64,000 bases of DNA from Panacibacter ginsenosidivorans (lineage in GTDB: Bacteria; Bacteroidota; Bacteroidia; Chitinophagales; Chitinophagaceae): NCBI RefSeq assembly GCF_007971225.1, contig NZ_CP042435.1, positions 1,364,001 through 1,428,000 on the forward strand, in the 5' to 3' direction. This document shows positions 47,119 through 55,561 of this stretch, in pieces. Under the pieces are notes generated by a model. It was given only the letters and a program-made list of their open reading frames with translations, was not told the DNA's origin and ran no database searches. The translations under genes were made by a program, and so were the position numbers. Each line of letters begins with the position of its first letter. Position 1 is the first letter of the stretch.

Positions 47119-48231
47119 ATGTGGCATTATTTTCCAAATCAGTACATGCCTTCTTACCAGGTAAACCGTGCATTAACGCAGGCGCATTATGGCGGCGGCG
47201 AGTTTGCAGAGATACTGGAAGTGGCAGGTGAAATAGATCCTGCCGATAGAGAAAATTTTAATAAGGCTTGGGTTAAAATGGGCGATAAGGTTTATGAAAA
47301 AGCAGAAAACTATGCAAAAGCAGGTCAACATATTTCTGCACGCAGAACATATCTGCGTGCATTCAATTACTTGCGTACTGCTGAATTTTTTATGACACTT
47401 CATGACGACAGAAAGATTCCTTATTATCTCAAATGCCGCGATGCGTTTATCAAAGCGATTCATCTATTTGATGAGAAGCCACTTCAAATCGAAATTCCAT
47501 TTGAAGGTTCGCAATTACCTGCTTATTTATTCAAACCAACAGGAGTAAAAAATCCACCGGTGATGGTGATGTTTGGTGGCTTGGATAGCCTGGCGGAAGA
47601 ATTGTATTTTGGAATAGCACAGCATCTCAACGAAAGAGGAATTGCCATGATGGCTGTTGATGGTCCGGGGCAGGGAGCAGCGTTGAGATTAAATCATATT
47701 CATACACGCTACGATTACAATGTTCCGGGAACTGCTGTTTACGATTACATCATCGCAAATCTTGCAGATCATGTTGATACGTCACGCATTGGTATCGGTG
47801 CAGTTTCAATGGGTGGATATATGGCGGCGCGTTGTGCGGCTTTCGAACATCGTTTCAAGGTCTGCATGATTTTCGGTGCTGTCTGGTCGTACTATGATAT
47901 CTGGAAAAATCGTCCTGACAATCATCCTCTCGCAGAGATCGTGCAGCATATTGTTGGTGCTGATAATATGACCGATGCACGTGAAAGACTCAAAAAATTT
48001 ACGTTAGAAGGTGTGGCAGAAAAAATTCAATGCCCAACCTATATTCTGCACGGTGAAGACGATCGGCAGAATTTTGTAGAGAATGCTTATAAAGTAAATG
48101 ATGCCCTCACCTGCGAACATGTTATGGAAATAGTTCCGAAAGATGAAAGTGGTTCAGCACACTGTTCGGTAGATGATTTCACCAAGTCGTTTAATATGTA
48201 TGATTGGATTGAAAAGAAGATAAAGCAATAA
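47119..48231 (+). CDS. Alpha/beta hydrolase, 2,6-dihydroxypseudooxynicotine hydrolase/FrsA-like
   Basis: 370 residues. An N-terminal helical cap-like region of about 125 residues precedes the hydrolase core. Visible triad: S230 in GIGAVSMGGYMA, D314 in ILHGEDDR and H348 in SGSAHCSVDDF. The layout of a long helical N-terminal domain plus core matches the C-C bond hydrolases of the 2,6-dihydroxypseudooxynicotine hydrolase and Ayg1 group. Directly after an extradiol dioxygenase, hydrolysis of a ring-fission or beta-diketone intermediate is the likely job. Substrate unproven. Confidence 0.8.
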   Translation: MWHYFPNQYMPSYQVNRALTQAHYGGGEFAEILEVAGEIDPADRENFNKAWVKMGDKVYEKAENYAKAGQHISARRTYLRAFNYLRTAEFFMTLHDDRKIPYYLKCRDAFIKAIHLFDEKPLQIEIPFEGSQLPAYLFKPTGVKNPPVMVMFGGLDSLAEELYFGIAQHLNERGIAMMAVDGPGQGAALRLNHIHTRYDYNVPGTAVYDYIIANLADHVDTSRIGIGAVSMGGYMAARCAAFEHRFKVCMIFGAVWSYYDIWKNRPDNHPLAEIVQHIVGADNMTDARERLKKFTLEGVAEKIQCPTYILHGEDDRQNFVENAYKVNDALTCEHVMEIVPKDESGSAHCSVDDFTKSFNMYDWIEKKIKQ

Positions 48232-48272
48232 TTTTTTTATGAACCAACCTGTAGTGCTACTATTTAACATCG

Positions 48273-48291
48273 TTGCGTCGCACTCTTGTAC
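48273..48291 (-). repeat. Dispersed repeat, single half-element (class A head)
   Basis: TTGCGTCGCACTCTTGTAC with body TTTATGAACCAACCTGTAG to its left. The core contains a TTG that is in frame with the following gene, so automatic gene calls may start inside the repeat. Confidence 0.87.
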
Positions 48292-48329
48292 GTTTAGCGC
48301 TTTATCGAGCAAATAAAAAAACTAATAAA

Positions 48330-49664
48330 ATGAAACACGTTATAAAAAAAGGAATCACTTATGCAGAAAGCAAAGATGCTGATGCAAAAGTGCGTGCTAT
48401 TGTGGAAGGTATGTTGAATGATATTACTGAACGTGGAGATGCTGCTGTTCGTGAACTATCAGCACGTCTAGATAAATGGTCGCCTGAAAGTTTTCGCTTA
48501 TCAGATGAACAAATAGAAAACATTGTAGCAGACCTGCCCCAACAGATAATAGATGATATAAAATTTGCGCAAACACAAATAAGAAATTTTGCGCAACATC
48601 AGAAAGATGCCTTGAAAGATATTGAAGTAGAAACATTGCCTGGTGTATTTCTCGGTCATAAAAATATCCCGGTAAACAGCGTTGGTTGTTATGTTCCCGG
48701 AGGACGTTACCCAATGGTGGCATCTGCACACATGAGTGTACTCACTGCAAAAGTTGCAGGAGTAAAAAGAGTGATCGCATGTACGCCCCCGATCAATGGC
48801 GAAATACCTGCAGCAACAGTTGCTGCAATGTATATGGCAGGTGCCGATGAAATTTATTTATTAGGCGGTGTACAGGCTGTGGCAATGATGGCATTGGGTA
48901 CAGAAACTGTTACACCTGTTGATATGATCGTTGGTCCCGGTAATGCTTATGTAGCAGAAGCAAAAAGACAACTCTATGGAAAAGTTGGCATTGATCTTTT
49001 TGCCGGTCCAACAGAAACATTGGTGATTGCTGATGATACTTCTGATTCAGAAACATGTGCAACAGATTTATTAGGGCAAGCAGAACATGGACCTACTTCT
49101 CCGGCAATTTTATTAACCACAAGTAAAAAGATCGCTGATGAAATTGAAGCAGAAATTCAAAGCCAGTTAAAGACGTTGCCAACGGCAGATGTAGCAAGTG
49201 TTTCATGGGAAAATTATGGACAGGTAATATTGGTAGATACTGAAGATGAATTGATGGAAGAAGCAGACCGTATAGCCAGTGAGCATGTACAGGTGATGAC
49301 AAAAAACCCAAGAACATTTTTAGATAAAATGACCAACTATGGTGGACTGTTCCTTGGACAAAGAACCAATGTTGCTTTTGGTGATAAAGTAATTGGTACC
49401 AATCATACATTGCCCACAAAAGAAGCGGCAAGATACACGGGTGGTTTATGGGTGGGCAAGTTTTTAAAGACATGCACTTACCAGGAAATCAGAACCGATG
49501 AAGCCAGTGCAATGATCGGTGAATACTGCTCAAGGCTGTGTGCGATAGAAAATTTCGCTGGTCACCAGGCGCAGGCAGATCTTAGAGTAAAACGTTATGG
49601 AAGCCCCCATCCCCTAAAGGGGAGTGAAACAGTTACTGAAAATTTTCTTGCAGAGAAAGAATGA
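48330..49664 (+). CDS. Histidinol dehydrogenase-family NAD-dependent alcohol dehydrogenase
   Basis: 444 residues from the ATG at 48330 ([14 protein letters not shown]); longer starts lie in a dispersed repeat. HisD-family marks: [41 protein letters not shown], and the zinc-ligand segment [13 protein letters not shown]. There are no his genes nearby, and HisD paralogues are known to oxidise other alcohols (for example HpsN on a sulfonated propanediol). A catabolic oxidation of an alcohol or sugar-derived polyol is inferred. The C-terminal [10 protein letters not shown] comes from a CCCCTAAAGGGG hairpin repeat at 49603-49626. Confidence 0.82.
   Translation: MKHVIKKGITYAESKDADAKVRAIVEGMLNDITERGDAAVRELSARLDKWSPESFRLSDEQIENIVADLPQQIIDDIKFAQTQIRNFAQHQKDALKDIEVETLPGVFLGHKNIPVNSVGCYVPGGRYPMVASAHMSVLTAKVAGVKRVIACTPPINGEIPAATVAAMYMAGADEIYLLGGVQAVAMMALGTETVTPVDMIVGPGNAYVAEAKRQLYGKVGIDLFAGPTETLVIADDTSDSETCATDLLGQAEHGPTSPAILLTTSKKIADEIEAEIQSQLKTLPTADVASVSWENYGQVILVDTEDELMEEADRIASEHVQVMTKNPRTFLDKMTNYGGLFLGQRTNVAFGDKVIGTNHTLPTKEAARYTGGLWVGKFLKTCTYQEIRTDEASAMIGEYCSRLCAIENFAGHQAQADLRVKRYGSPHPLKGSETVTENFLAEKE
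49603..49626 (+). repeat. CCCCTAAAGGGG hairpin repeat inside the HisD-like gene
   Basis: CCCCCATCCCCTAAAGGGGA encodes SPHPLKG near the C terminus. The frame is kept. Confidence 0.78.
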
Positions 49665-50437
49665 TGGAAAATAATAAACGACATACAAGCCCCCCATTAG
49701 GGGATGGGGAAATAGCATTAGTAACAGGCGGTGCTGGTGGCATTGGTTCTGCTATCTGTAAAAGGTTAGCAGAAGCTGGCGCATCTGTTATTATTACTTA
49801 TTACAGCAATGAGGAGAAGGCAAAGAAATTACAAGAAGAATTAGCAGGAAATAATCATTCTGTTTTTCATACACCTGTAAATGATAGTGAACGTGTAAAA
49901 CAACTCTCATTATTCATCGAAGAAAAATATGGAAGACTTGATTTACTTGTGAACAATGCAGGCATTACAACGCCTGTTGCTCATGATGATTTAGAGAGTT
50001 TAACGGACGAATGGATAGATAAAATCTTTACAACAAACTTTCGTGGTGCATTCGCCACGATAAGAGCATGTAAAAAATTATTATTAAAAAGTAATGATGC
50101 ATTAGTAATAAATATTTCATCTGTTGCAGCTGTATCAGGCATTGGAAGCAATGTGGCTTATTGCGCAAGCAAAGCGGCGATGGATAGCATGACCCGTTCA
50201 TTGGCAAGAGCATTGGCGCCAAAGATTCGTGTGGTGTCTGTATCTCCCGGTTGGGTGATGGGTGAATATGCAAAAACTGTTGATCCTGATTTTCTACAAA
50301 AGCAATTGGATGCAACACCACTTAGCCGTTTTGCAACGCCTGAAGATGTTGCTGCTGCAGTATATGCGTTAACAACATCGTTGAAGTTTACAACAGGAAG
50401 TATTATTCCTGTAGACGGTGGAAGGTTATTAAAATAA
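49661..50437 (+). CDS. Short-chain dehydrogenase/reductase
   Basis: 258 residues. Starts ATGATG overlapping the previous stop, so it is translationally coupled. Cofactor motif [26 protein letters not shown], a catalytic Ser ([11 protein letters not shown]) and YCASKAAMD with Tyr and Lys. Closest in pattern to FabG-like reductases. The N-terminal tail [17 protein letters not shown] is longer than usual and is encoded by a CCCCATTAGGGGATGGGG hairpin repeat, so the repeat lies inside the translated region. Substrate unknown; keto-sugar or ring-fission product reduction would fit. Confidence 0.85.
   Translation: MMENNKRHTSPPLGDGEIALVTGGAGGIGSAICKRLAEAGASVIITYYSNEEKAKKLQEELAGNNHSVFHTPVNDSERVKQLSLFIEEKYGRLDLLVNNAGITTPVAHDDLESLTDEWIDKIFTTNFRGAFATIRACKKLLLKSNDALVINISSVAAVSGIGSNVAYCASKAAMDSMTRSLARALAPKIRVVSVSPGWVMGEYAKTVDPDFLQKQLDATPLSRFATPEDVAAAVYALTTSLKFTTGSIIPVDGGRLLK
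49689..49710 (+). repeat. CCCCATTAGGGG hairpin repeat at the SDR N terminus
   Basis: GCCCCCCATTAGGGGATGGG encodes SPPLGDG. It is the second hairpin repeat within 110 bp of coding sequence. Confidence 0.75.
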
Positions 50438-50477
50438 AAAATCACTTCGATAAAAGCTGAACAAAGAACAGAACGAT

Positions 50478-50496
50478 AAAGTGCTTGCGACGCAAC
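50478..50496 (+). repeat. Dispersed repeat, single half-element (class D head)
   Basis: AAAGTGCTTGCGACGCAAC followed by AGGCGATGCCATAAAAAC, 53 bases before the next start codon. Confidence 0.87.
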
Positions 50497-50549
50497 AGGC
50501 GATGCCATAAAAACAAAAAGTCTGTATCAAAAAAATAATTGCTTGTTAT

Positions 50550-51692
50550 ATGAATAATAAAATTAAAAAAGTATTAATCGTTGGTGGAGGTATAGGCGGT
50601 TTATCCGCCGGCATTGGCTTGTGTAAAGCAGGTGTGCATGTAAAAATTGCTGAACTGCAATCGCAATTTAATGTATATGGTGTTGGTATTATTCAGCAGG
50701 CGAATGCATTGAGAGCATTGGATGCATTGGGTGTTGCTGATGAAGCGATGCAACATGGCTCTCCTTATGCGGCGGTAAAAATGTGTACACCTCTCGGGCA
50801 TGTTATTGGAGAAGCAGGTACACCGCCTATTGGCAGGTTTCCATCGCACAATGGAATCTCCAGGAAAATACTGCACGATATTTTACTGAAAGCCACAACA
50901 GCAGCAGGCGCTGAATTTAAGATGGGAACGACCGTTGATACTTTGAATAATCAACCTGATAAAGTGGACGTGACTTTTACAGATGGAAGCTCCGGCACTT
51001 ATGATCTGCTGATTGCTGCAGATGGCATTAATTCCAGGATAAGAACAATGGAGTTTGGAGAATATAAATCAAACTATGTTGGCTTATCTGTGTGGCGTTA
51101 TTCATTTAAGCGTCTGGCTGATCTTGATACCGGTTATATTTATTTTGGCAAGAATAGTAAGATCGGTATAATACCGATGACTGCAAATACTTGTTATATG
51201 TTCATTGTAAGTGCAGAAGGCGCAGATAATCCTTTTATTCCCGCGCATGAATTAATTCCAAAGTTTAAAGGATATATGCAGGAATTTCCTGTAGCGATGA
51301 TACAACAATTGATTGAGCAGGTAACAAATCCAAAAGAAGTAAATTATCGTCCGCTCGAAACATTACAGCTGCTTGCGCCGTGGTATAAGAATCGGGTAGT
51401 AGTTATTGGTGATGCTGCGCATGCAACCATTCCGCAATTAGGCTCAGGTGCGGCTTTGGCAATTGAAGATGCAGTAGTTTTAAGCGAATTGATCCAATCA
51501 AATACTGATGTTCCACAAATGCTTGAAGCATTTATGCAGCGCCGTTATCAGCGTTGCCAGATGGTAGTAGATGCCTCTGAAACATTAGGCAAATGGGAGC
51601 TTATGATGTTTGAAGGAAAGTCATTGCCGGAAGGCGCTAACGTTGGGGCATTGATGGGCAGAACTTGTGGCGCATTAACAGCACCGATTTGA
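50550..51692 (+). CDS. Class A flavin monooxygenase (salicylate hydroxylase-like)
   Basis: 380 residues. GxGxxG motif in VLIVGGGIGGLSAGIGL; the DG motif is seen as LLIAADGINSRIR; the second FAD motif is VVIGDAAHATIPQLGSGAALAIED. This is the fold of single-component NAD(P)H-dependent aromatic hydroxylases. It probably hydroxylates the aglycone ring to make the catechol needed by the extradiol dioxygenase. It differs from PobA at 58195 and from the related enzyme at 61992. TCCGAAATC-type repeats follow the stop at 51691-51724 and 51758-51788. Confidence 0.85.
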   Translation: MNNKIKKVLIVGGGIGGLSAGIGLCKAGVHVKIAELQSQFNVYGVGIIQQANALRALDALGVADEAMQHGSPYAAVKMCTPLGHVIGEAGTPPIGRFPSHNGISRKILHDILLKATTAAGAEFKMGTTVDTLNNQPDKVDVTFTDGSSGTYDLLIAADGINSRIRTMEFGEYKSNYVGLSVWRYSFKRLADLDTGYIYFGKNSKIGIIPMTANTCYMFIVSAEGADNPFIPAHELIPKFKGYMQEFPVAMIQQLIEQVTNPKEVNYRPLETLQLLAPWYKNRVVVIGDAAHATIPQLGSGAALAIEDAVVLSELIQSNTDVPQMLEAFMQRRYQRCQMVVDASETLGKWELMMFEGKSLPEGANVGALMGRTCGALTAPI

Positions 51693-51788
51693 TTTCGGAT
51701 ATGCGATTTCGGATTTCGGATTTTACAAACAGTAACCATTTTCAATTTTGGATGAACTTCCGAAATCTAAAATCCGACATCCGAAATA
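51691..51788. repeat. Two TCCGAAATC-type repeats in opposite orientation
   Basis: GATTTCGGATATGCGATTTC and onward at 51691-51724, then CTTCCGAAATCTAAAATCCG and onward at 51758-51788. The two arms could form a stem of about 30 bp around a 33-bp loop, so the structure may work as a terminator or processing site. Confidence 0.7.
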
Positions 51789-51822
51789 AACGAAATTTTT
51801 ATACTCTAACAATCTAACAACG

Positions 51823-53055
51823 ATGCCAGCAAAAAAAATCTTCCCTTACGAAAACAAAATGCTCATACTGTTGACCTTTACATTTGGCTTTGTATTGTTC
51901 GACAGGATGGCATTGAACTTTCTCGTTCCCTTCTTTGACAAAGAACTTGGATTAAACAATACACAAATTGGGTTGCTTGCTTCACTGCTTGCATTGGCTT
52001 GGGCAATTTCCGGTTACGCAATAGGCACATTGTCTGATAAAACTGGCAAACGAAAACAATACCTCATTATATCAGTTGCTATCTTTTCTGCGTGCTCATT
52101 CATCTCTGGTCTTGCAGCATCATTTGCATTTTTATTAGTGGCACGTATCATCATGGGTTTTTCAGAAGGACCAGTATTGCCGCTTGCACATTCTATTATG
52201 GTAAGCGCATCAGCAGAAAAACGCAGAGGTTTCAACATGGGTTTTATGCAAAGCTTTGGCAGCAATCTGTTAGGCACTATGCTTGCACCCGTTATACTTG
52301 TTGCACTTGCAACAAATTATGGCTGGCGTAATGCATTTTTTATTGCAGGTGTTCCCGGACTAATACTTGCAACGCTTGGTTTCTTCATGATAAAGGAAAT
52401 ACCTGTTTTTGTAAAAGAAAAAAAACAAAAAGCAAATGTTGCTGATCTTTTCAAATACCGCAACGTGTGGGTTGCCATTATTCTCAGTGGTTGCATGATG
52501 ACGTGGATGTTTGCACAGATAACTTTCATGCCAAAATTTTTAATAGCCATAAAACACTTTTCAGAAGAAGATATGGGCAAAACAATGGCTGCTTACGGAC
52601 TTGGTTCGATCATCTGGGGCGCAGTGGTACCGGCGCTTTCAGACAAGCTCGGCAGAAAACCTGTTGTAATATTTTTCTTTTTGATGAGCATGATCATGCC
52701 GTTGTCTGTTGTTTATGCAGGTGATACTTTCAGCGCTGTTGCGCCACTTGTTATTCTTGGCGCAACAACAATGGGTTGCTTTCCAATCGTACTCGCAACC
52801 ATTCCTTCGGAAACAGTGCCACGTCAATTCCTTGCACAAACATTGGGAATGATCATGGGAATCGGTGAATTGATTGGTGGTTTTGCTGCACCTGCAATTG
52901 CAGGATGGTCAGCAGACAAATTTGGTTTGCAGGCACCGTTTCTTATTGCGGCTGGCGCCGTATTGTTAGCTGGCTTTATCGGTTTTTTATTGATTGAAAC
53001 TGGACCTGTGAAATTAAGGAACAAAGGAGCTTTGGCTACTATTCAAACTGTATAA
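51823..53055 (+). CDS. MFS transporter (anion/aromatic acid symporter-like)
   Basis: 410 residues and 12 spans. Motif GTLSDKTGKRKQYL between spans 2 and 3, and GALSD-like ALSDKLGRKPVVI between spans 8 and 9. The N terminus has FVLFDRMALNFLVPFF, which resembles ACS/AAHS-type transporters (DRxNLS-like site). Located inside the aromatic block, so uptake of an aromatic acid or sugar acid is likely. Confidence 0.88.
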   Translation: MPAKKIFPYENKMLILLTFTFGFVLFDRMALNFLVPFFDKELGLNNTQIGLLASLLALAWAISGYAIGTLSDKTGKRKQYLIISVAIFSACSFISGLAASFAFLLVARIIMGFSEGPVLPLAHSIMVSASAEKRRGFNMGFMQSFGSNLLGTMLAPVILVALATNYGWRNAFFIAGVPGLILATLGFFMIKEIPVFVKEKKQKANVADLFKYRNVWVAIILSGCMMTWMFAQITFMPKFLIAIKHFSEEDMGKTMAAYGLGSIIWGAVVPALSDKLGRKPVVIFFFLMSMIMPLSVVYAGDTFSAVAPLVILGATTMGCFPIVLATIPSETVPRQFLAQTLGMIMGIGELIGGFAAPAIAGWSADKFGLQAPFLIAAGAVLLAGFIGFLLIETGPVKLRNKGALATIQTV

Positions 53056-53106
53056 GTGCTTATATATTTTATGAACCTAGCAATTGAATCACAGATAAAA
53101 CTTTTG

Positions 53107-53125
53107 TTGCGTCGCACAATTGTAC
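53107..53125 (-). repeat. Dispersed repeat, single half-element (class A variant)
   Basis: TTGCGTCGCACAATTGTAC with body TTTATGAACCTAGCAATTG to its left. A TCTCCTCGCCTTTAGGAGAG hairpin repeat follows at 53222-53264 and ends 2 bases before the next ATG. Confidence 0.85.
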
Positions 53126-53221
53126 CGAAGAATTTTGTGCAGCAAATTGAGCAACGACTGATGAATAAAATGATTCAACTAATATGTAACTACAAAAGAT
53201 TAATTAATTAATAAAAGCTCG

Positions 53222-53264
53222 GTCTCTCCTCGCCTTTAGGAGAGGAGACCAAGAGGTGAGGTTA
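53222..53264. repeat. TCTCCT...AGGAGA hairpin repeat with GGTGAGG tail
   Basis: GTCTCTCCTCGCCTTTAGGA and onward form a strong stem (TCTCCTCGCC TTTAGGAGAGGAGA). It ends directly upstream of the FAH gene and, with the tail AGAGGTGAGG, supplies its Shine-Dalgarno-like purines. Confidence 0.7.
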
Positions 53265-53266
53265 AA

Positions 53267-54229
53267 ATGAAACTTGTAACATTCAGAAACAAAAAAGGTC
53301 AATCAAGAACAGGCTGGCTGAAAGACAATGGTGTAGTAGATATGGAGCTTGTAAGCAATGGAATATTGCCTGATAATATGCTTGCCTTTATCGATGATTA
53401 TGAAAAATATTTTTCGATCATCAAAGAACAACATTTAGAAGACGCAGCACCAACTTACAACTTAGCGGAAGTGCAATTACTTGCACCACTTCCAAATCCT
53501 CGCAGCTTCAGAGACTATATAGGGTTCGAAATGCACATGCTGAATGCATCAAGATCATTCGGGCATACAATTGGTGCTGCATGGTACGATATGCCAATCT
53601 TTTATTTCACCAATCATCATGGAATCTTTGGCCCTGAGGATGGAATAAAACGTCCGTTGAAAGAAACAAGACTTGATATTGAACTGGAGATAGCGGTCAT
53701 TATTGGAAAGAAAGGAAAAGATATAACCGCTGCGGAAGCAGAAGATCACATTTTTGGTTACACCATTTTCAACGACTGGACTGCAAGAGCTATTCAGAAA
53801 AAGGAAATGGAAATTCCGTTGGGACCACATAAGGGAAAAGACTTTGCTAATGCCATTGGTCCATGTATTGTAACAAAAGATGAGTTTGAAAAATATCGTG
53901 TACCCTTTGATGAAAGTTATTTTGAAGCGCCATTGAAAGTCCCAACGGTTAAAGGCGACAGGTTTGATCTGAAAATGGTTTCCAGAATTAATGGACAAGT
54001 TGTAGCGGAAGGAAATTATAAAACGGTGTTCTTCAATTTTCCACAAATGATTGAGCGAGCCTCCGAAAATAATGTAACACTTATGCCCGGCGATATTCTC
54101 GGCAGTGGCACTGTGGGCGGCGGAAGCTTAGTTGAAAATAATTTTACTGTCCATCGTCCATTGGAGCCGGGTGATACAGTGGAATTAGAGATTGAAGGCA
54201 TTGGAGTATTGAGAAATAAAGTTGTATAA
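53267..54229 (+). CDS. Fumarylacetoacetate hydrolase-family protein
   Basis: 320 residues. The FAH fold is seen from about residue 65 onward: LLAPLPNPRSFRDYIGFEMH, the metal-binding region LDIELEIAVIIGKKGKDI, FGYTIFNDWTAR, GKDFANAIGPCIVTKDE, and MPGDILGSGTVGGGS at the C terminus. Family members hydrolyse acylpyruvates, decarboxylate oxaloacetate or hydrate dienoates with Mg2+. In this island it probably acts on a ring-cleavage product such as an acylpyruvate. Exact substrate unknown. Confidence 0.87.
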   Translation: MKLVTFRNKKGQSRTGWLKDNGVVDMELVSNGILPDNMLAFIDDYEKYFSIIKEQHLEDAAPTYNLAEVQLLAPLPNPRSFRDYIGFEMHMLNASRSFGHTIGAAWYDMPIFYFTNHHGIFGPEDGIKRPLKETRLDIELEIAVIIGKKGKDITAAEAEDHIFGYTIFNDWTARAIQKKEMEIPLGPHKGKDFANAIGPCIVTKDEFEKYRVPFDESYFEAPLKVPTVKGDRFDLKMVSRINGQVVAEGNYKTVFFNFPQMIERASENNVTLMPGDILGSGTVGGGSLVENNFTVHRPLEPGDTVELEIEGIGVLRNKVV

Positions 54230-54249
54230 TGCAGGCATAAATTAAACAT

Positions 54250-54546
54250 ATGATTTTAGAATTAGCAACAATCGATATTAAACAGGATACTAACACTGAC
54301 TTTGAAACTAATCTTGAAAAAGCCCAACATGTAATTAGCCAATCCAAAGGTTATATCAGTCACCAGTTTCAAAAATGCATTGAACAGGAGAACCGATATA
54401 TTCTTTTGATCAAATGGGAAAACCTTGAAGCACATACAAAAGGTTTTCGTGAATCAGAATTGTTTAAGGAATGGCGTGCATTGATTGGACCATTCTTTGA
54501 ATCTGCACCAAATGTGCAACACTATGAATTAAAATTTGAAATGTGA
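54250..54546 (+). CDS. Antibiotic biosynthesis monooxygenase (ABM) domain protein
   Basis: 98 residues, a single dimeric ferredoxin-like ABM domain: ILELATIDIK, KAQHVISQSKGYISHQFQKC, RYILLIKWENLEAHTKGFRES and FFESAPNVQHYEL. Members are cofactor-free quinol oxygenases, haem oxygenases or simple accessory proteins. It starts 20 bp after the FAH gene, so they are co-transcribed. A role on quinol or hydroxylated intermediates is possible but unproven. TCCGAAATC-type repeats follow the stop. Confidence 0.82.
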   Translation: MILELATIDIKQDTNTDFETNLEKAQHVISQSKGYISHQFQKCIEQENRYILLIKWENLEAHTKGFRESELFKEWRALIGPFFESAPNVQHYELKFEM

Positions 54547-54550
54547 AGAT

Positions 54551-54620
54551 GATTTCGGATTTCGGATTTTAGATTTCGGAATATGAACGACCGAGATCCG
54601 AAATCATCAATCCGAAATTT
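54551..54620. repeat. Two TCCGAAATC-type repeats in opposite orientation
   Basis: GATTTCGGATTTCGGATTTT at 54551 onward and CCGAGATCCGAAATCATCAA onward to 54620, forming a potential stem-loop directly after the ABM gene. Confidence 0.72.
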
Positions 54621-54641
54621 CTTGTTGCATAATGGTATATA

Positions 54642-54660
54642 GTACAAGAGTGCGACGCAA
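54642..54660 (+). repeat. Dispersed repeat, single half-element (class A head)
   Basis: GTACAAGAGTGCGACGCAA followed by body CAGCAGTTTAATAG and AAGCCGGGAACATAATAA, ending about 57 bases before the next start codon. Confidence 0.88.
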
Positions 54661-54717
54661 CAGCAGTTTAATAGTTGTATAAAAGCCGGGAACATAATAA
54701 CTACATAAATAATTGCA

Positions 54718-55476
54718 ATGAAAATAATTGACTTATCAGTAACCATTTCTGAGAAAATTAAAGAGCCACTGCCTACTAAAATTGTTTATGAGGATCACAA
54801 GGAAGGCGCAAAAAAGATGGGTGGTAAACTATTTGAAGGATTGACAGATGTGTTCATTGATGGCAATGGTCCTGCAGGTGAATTTTTGTCTGTTACAAGT
54901 CATTGTGGTACGCATGTGGATGCGCCATATCATTATTTTCCAACTTCAGAAGGTAAGGCTTCAAGAACGATTGATGAAATGCCGTTGGATTGGTTTTTCC
55001 AGGATGGTGTAGTGCTTGATTTTACTGATAAGCCCGATGGCTACATGTTTGAGCCGGAAGACTTGGTAGAAAAATTAGCAGCGATAAATTATACGCTTAA
55101 GCCACTTGATATTGTGTTGATCCGCTGCGATGCAGACAAACGAATTCATGATGATGATTTTGTAAAAATACATGTGGGTGCTTCGGCAAAAGCAACGCAT
55201 TGGTTAATTGACCAGGGTATTAAAGTGATGGGTACAGATGGTTGGGGATGGGATATTCCACTGCATATACAAGCTGCAGATTTTCGCAACAATCCACGTC
55301 CCGGTATTATCTGGCAGGCGCATTATGTAGGCATTGAAAAAGAATATTGCCAGATTGAAAAATTAGCCAACCTGGATCAGTTGCCTCCATTTGGTTTTAA
55401 AGTGGCTTGCTTCCCTTGTAAAATAGAAAAGGCAAGTGCAGGCTGGACAAGAGCTGTAGCCATTTTAGATTTATGA
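54718..55476 (+). CDS. Cyclase-family metal hydrolase (kynurenine formamidase-like)
   Basis: 252 residues. The family metal motif HxGTHxDxPxH is seen as SHCGTHVDAPYHY (H62, H66, D68, H72). MDLS-like start: MKIIDLSVTISEKI. GVVLDFTDKPDG and VMGTDGWGWD also match cyclase-family proteins (COG1878), which hydrolyse amides or lactones or act in polyketide-like ring chemistry. There is no tryptophan pathway here, so a role in lactone or ring-product hydrolysis within the island is more likely. Confidence 0.85.
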   Translation: MKIIDLSVTISEKIKEPLPTKIVYEDHKEGAKKMGGKLFEGLTDVFIDGNGPAGEFLSVTSHCGTHVDAPYHYFPTSEGKASRTIDEMPLDWFFQDGVVLDFTDKPDGYMFEPEDLVEKLAAINYTLKPLDIVLIRCDADKRIHDDDFVKIHVGASAKATHWLIDQGIKVMGTDGWGWDIPLHIQAADFRNNPRPGIIWQAHYVGIEKEYCQIEKLANLDQLPPFGFKVACFPCKIEKASAGWTRAVAILDL

Positions 55477-55519
55477 TTTCGGAAAGATTCGAACAGCGAA
55501 ATTGTATTCGACTTTAAAA

Positions 55520-55550
55520 TTCCGAAATCATATATCCGAAATCCGAAATT
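55520..55550. repeat. TCCGAAATC-type short repeat
   Basis: TTCCGAAATCATATATCCGA and onward, in the 85-bp gap before the cupin gene; a reverse partial unit (GATTTCGGAAAG) lies at 55474. Together they can fold into a stem. Confidence 0.7.
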
Positions 55551-55561
55551 AAAATAAAAGA

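Noticed and set aside
48330-49664. Histidine biosynthesis hisD
   Set aside because: No other his gene is nearby, and the operon context is catabolic; kept as HisD-family only.
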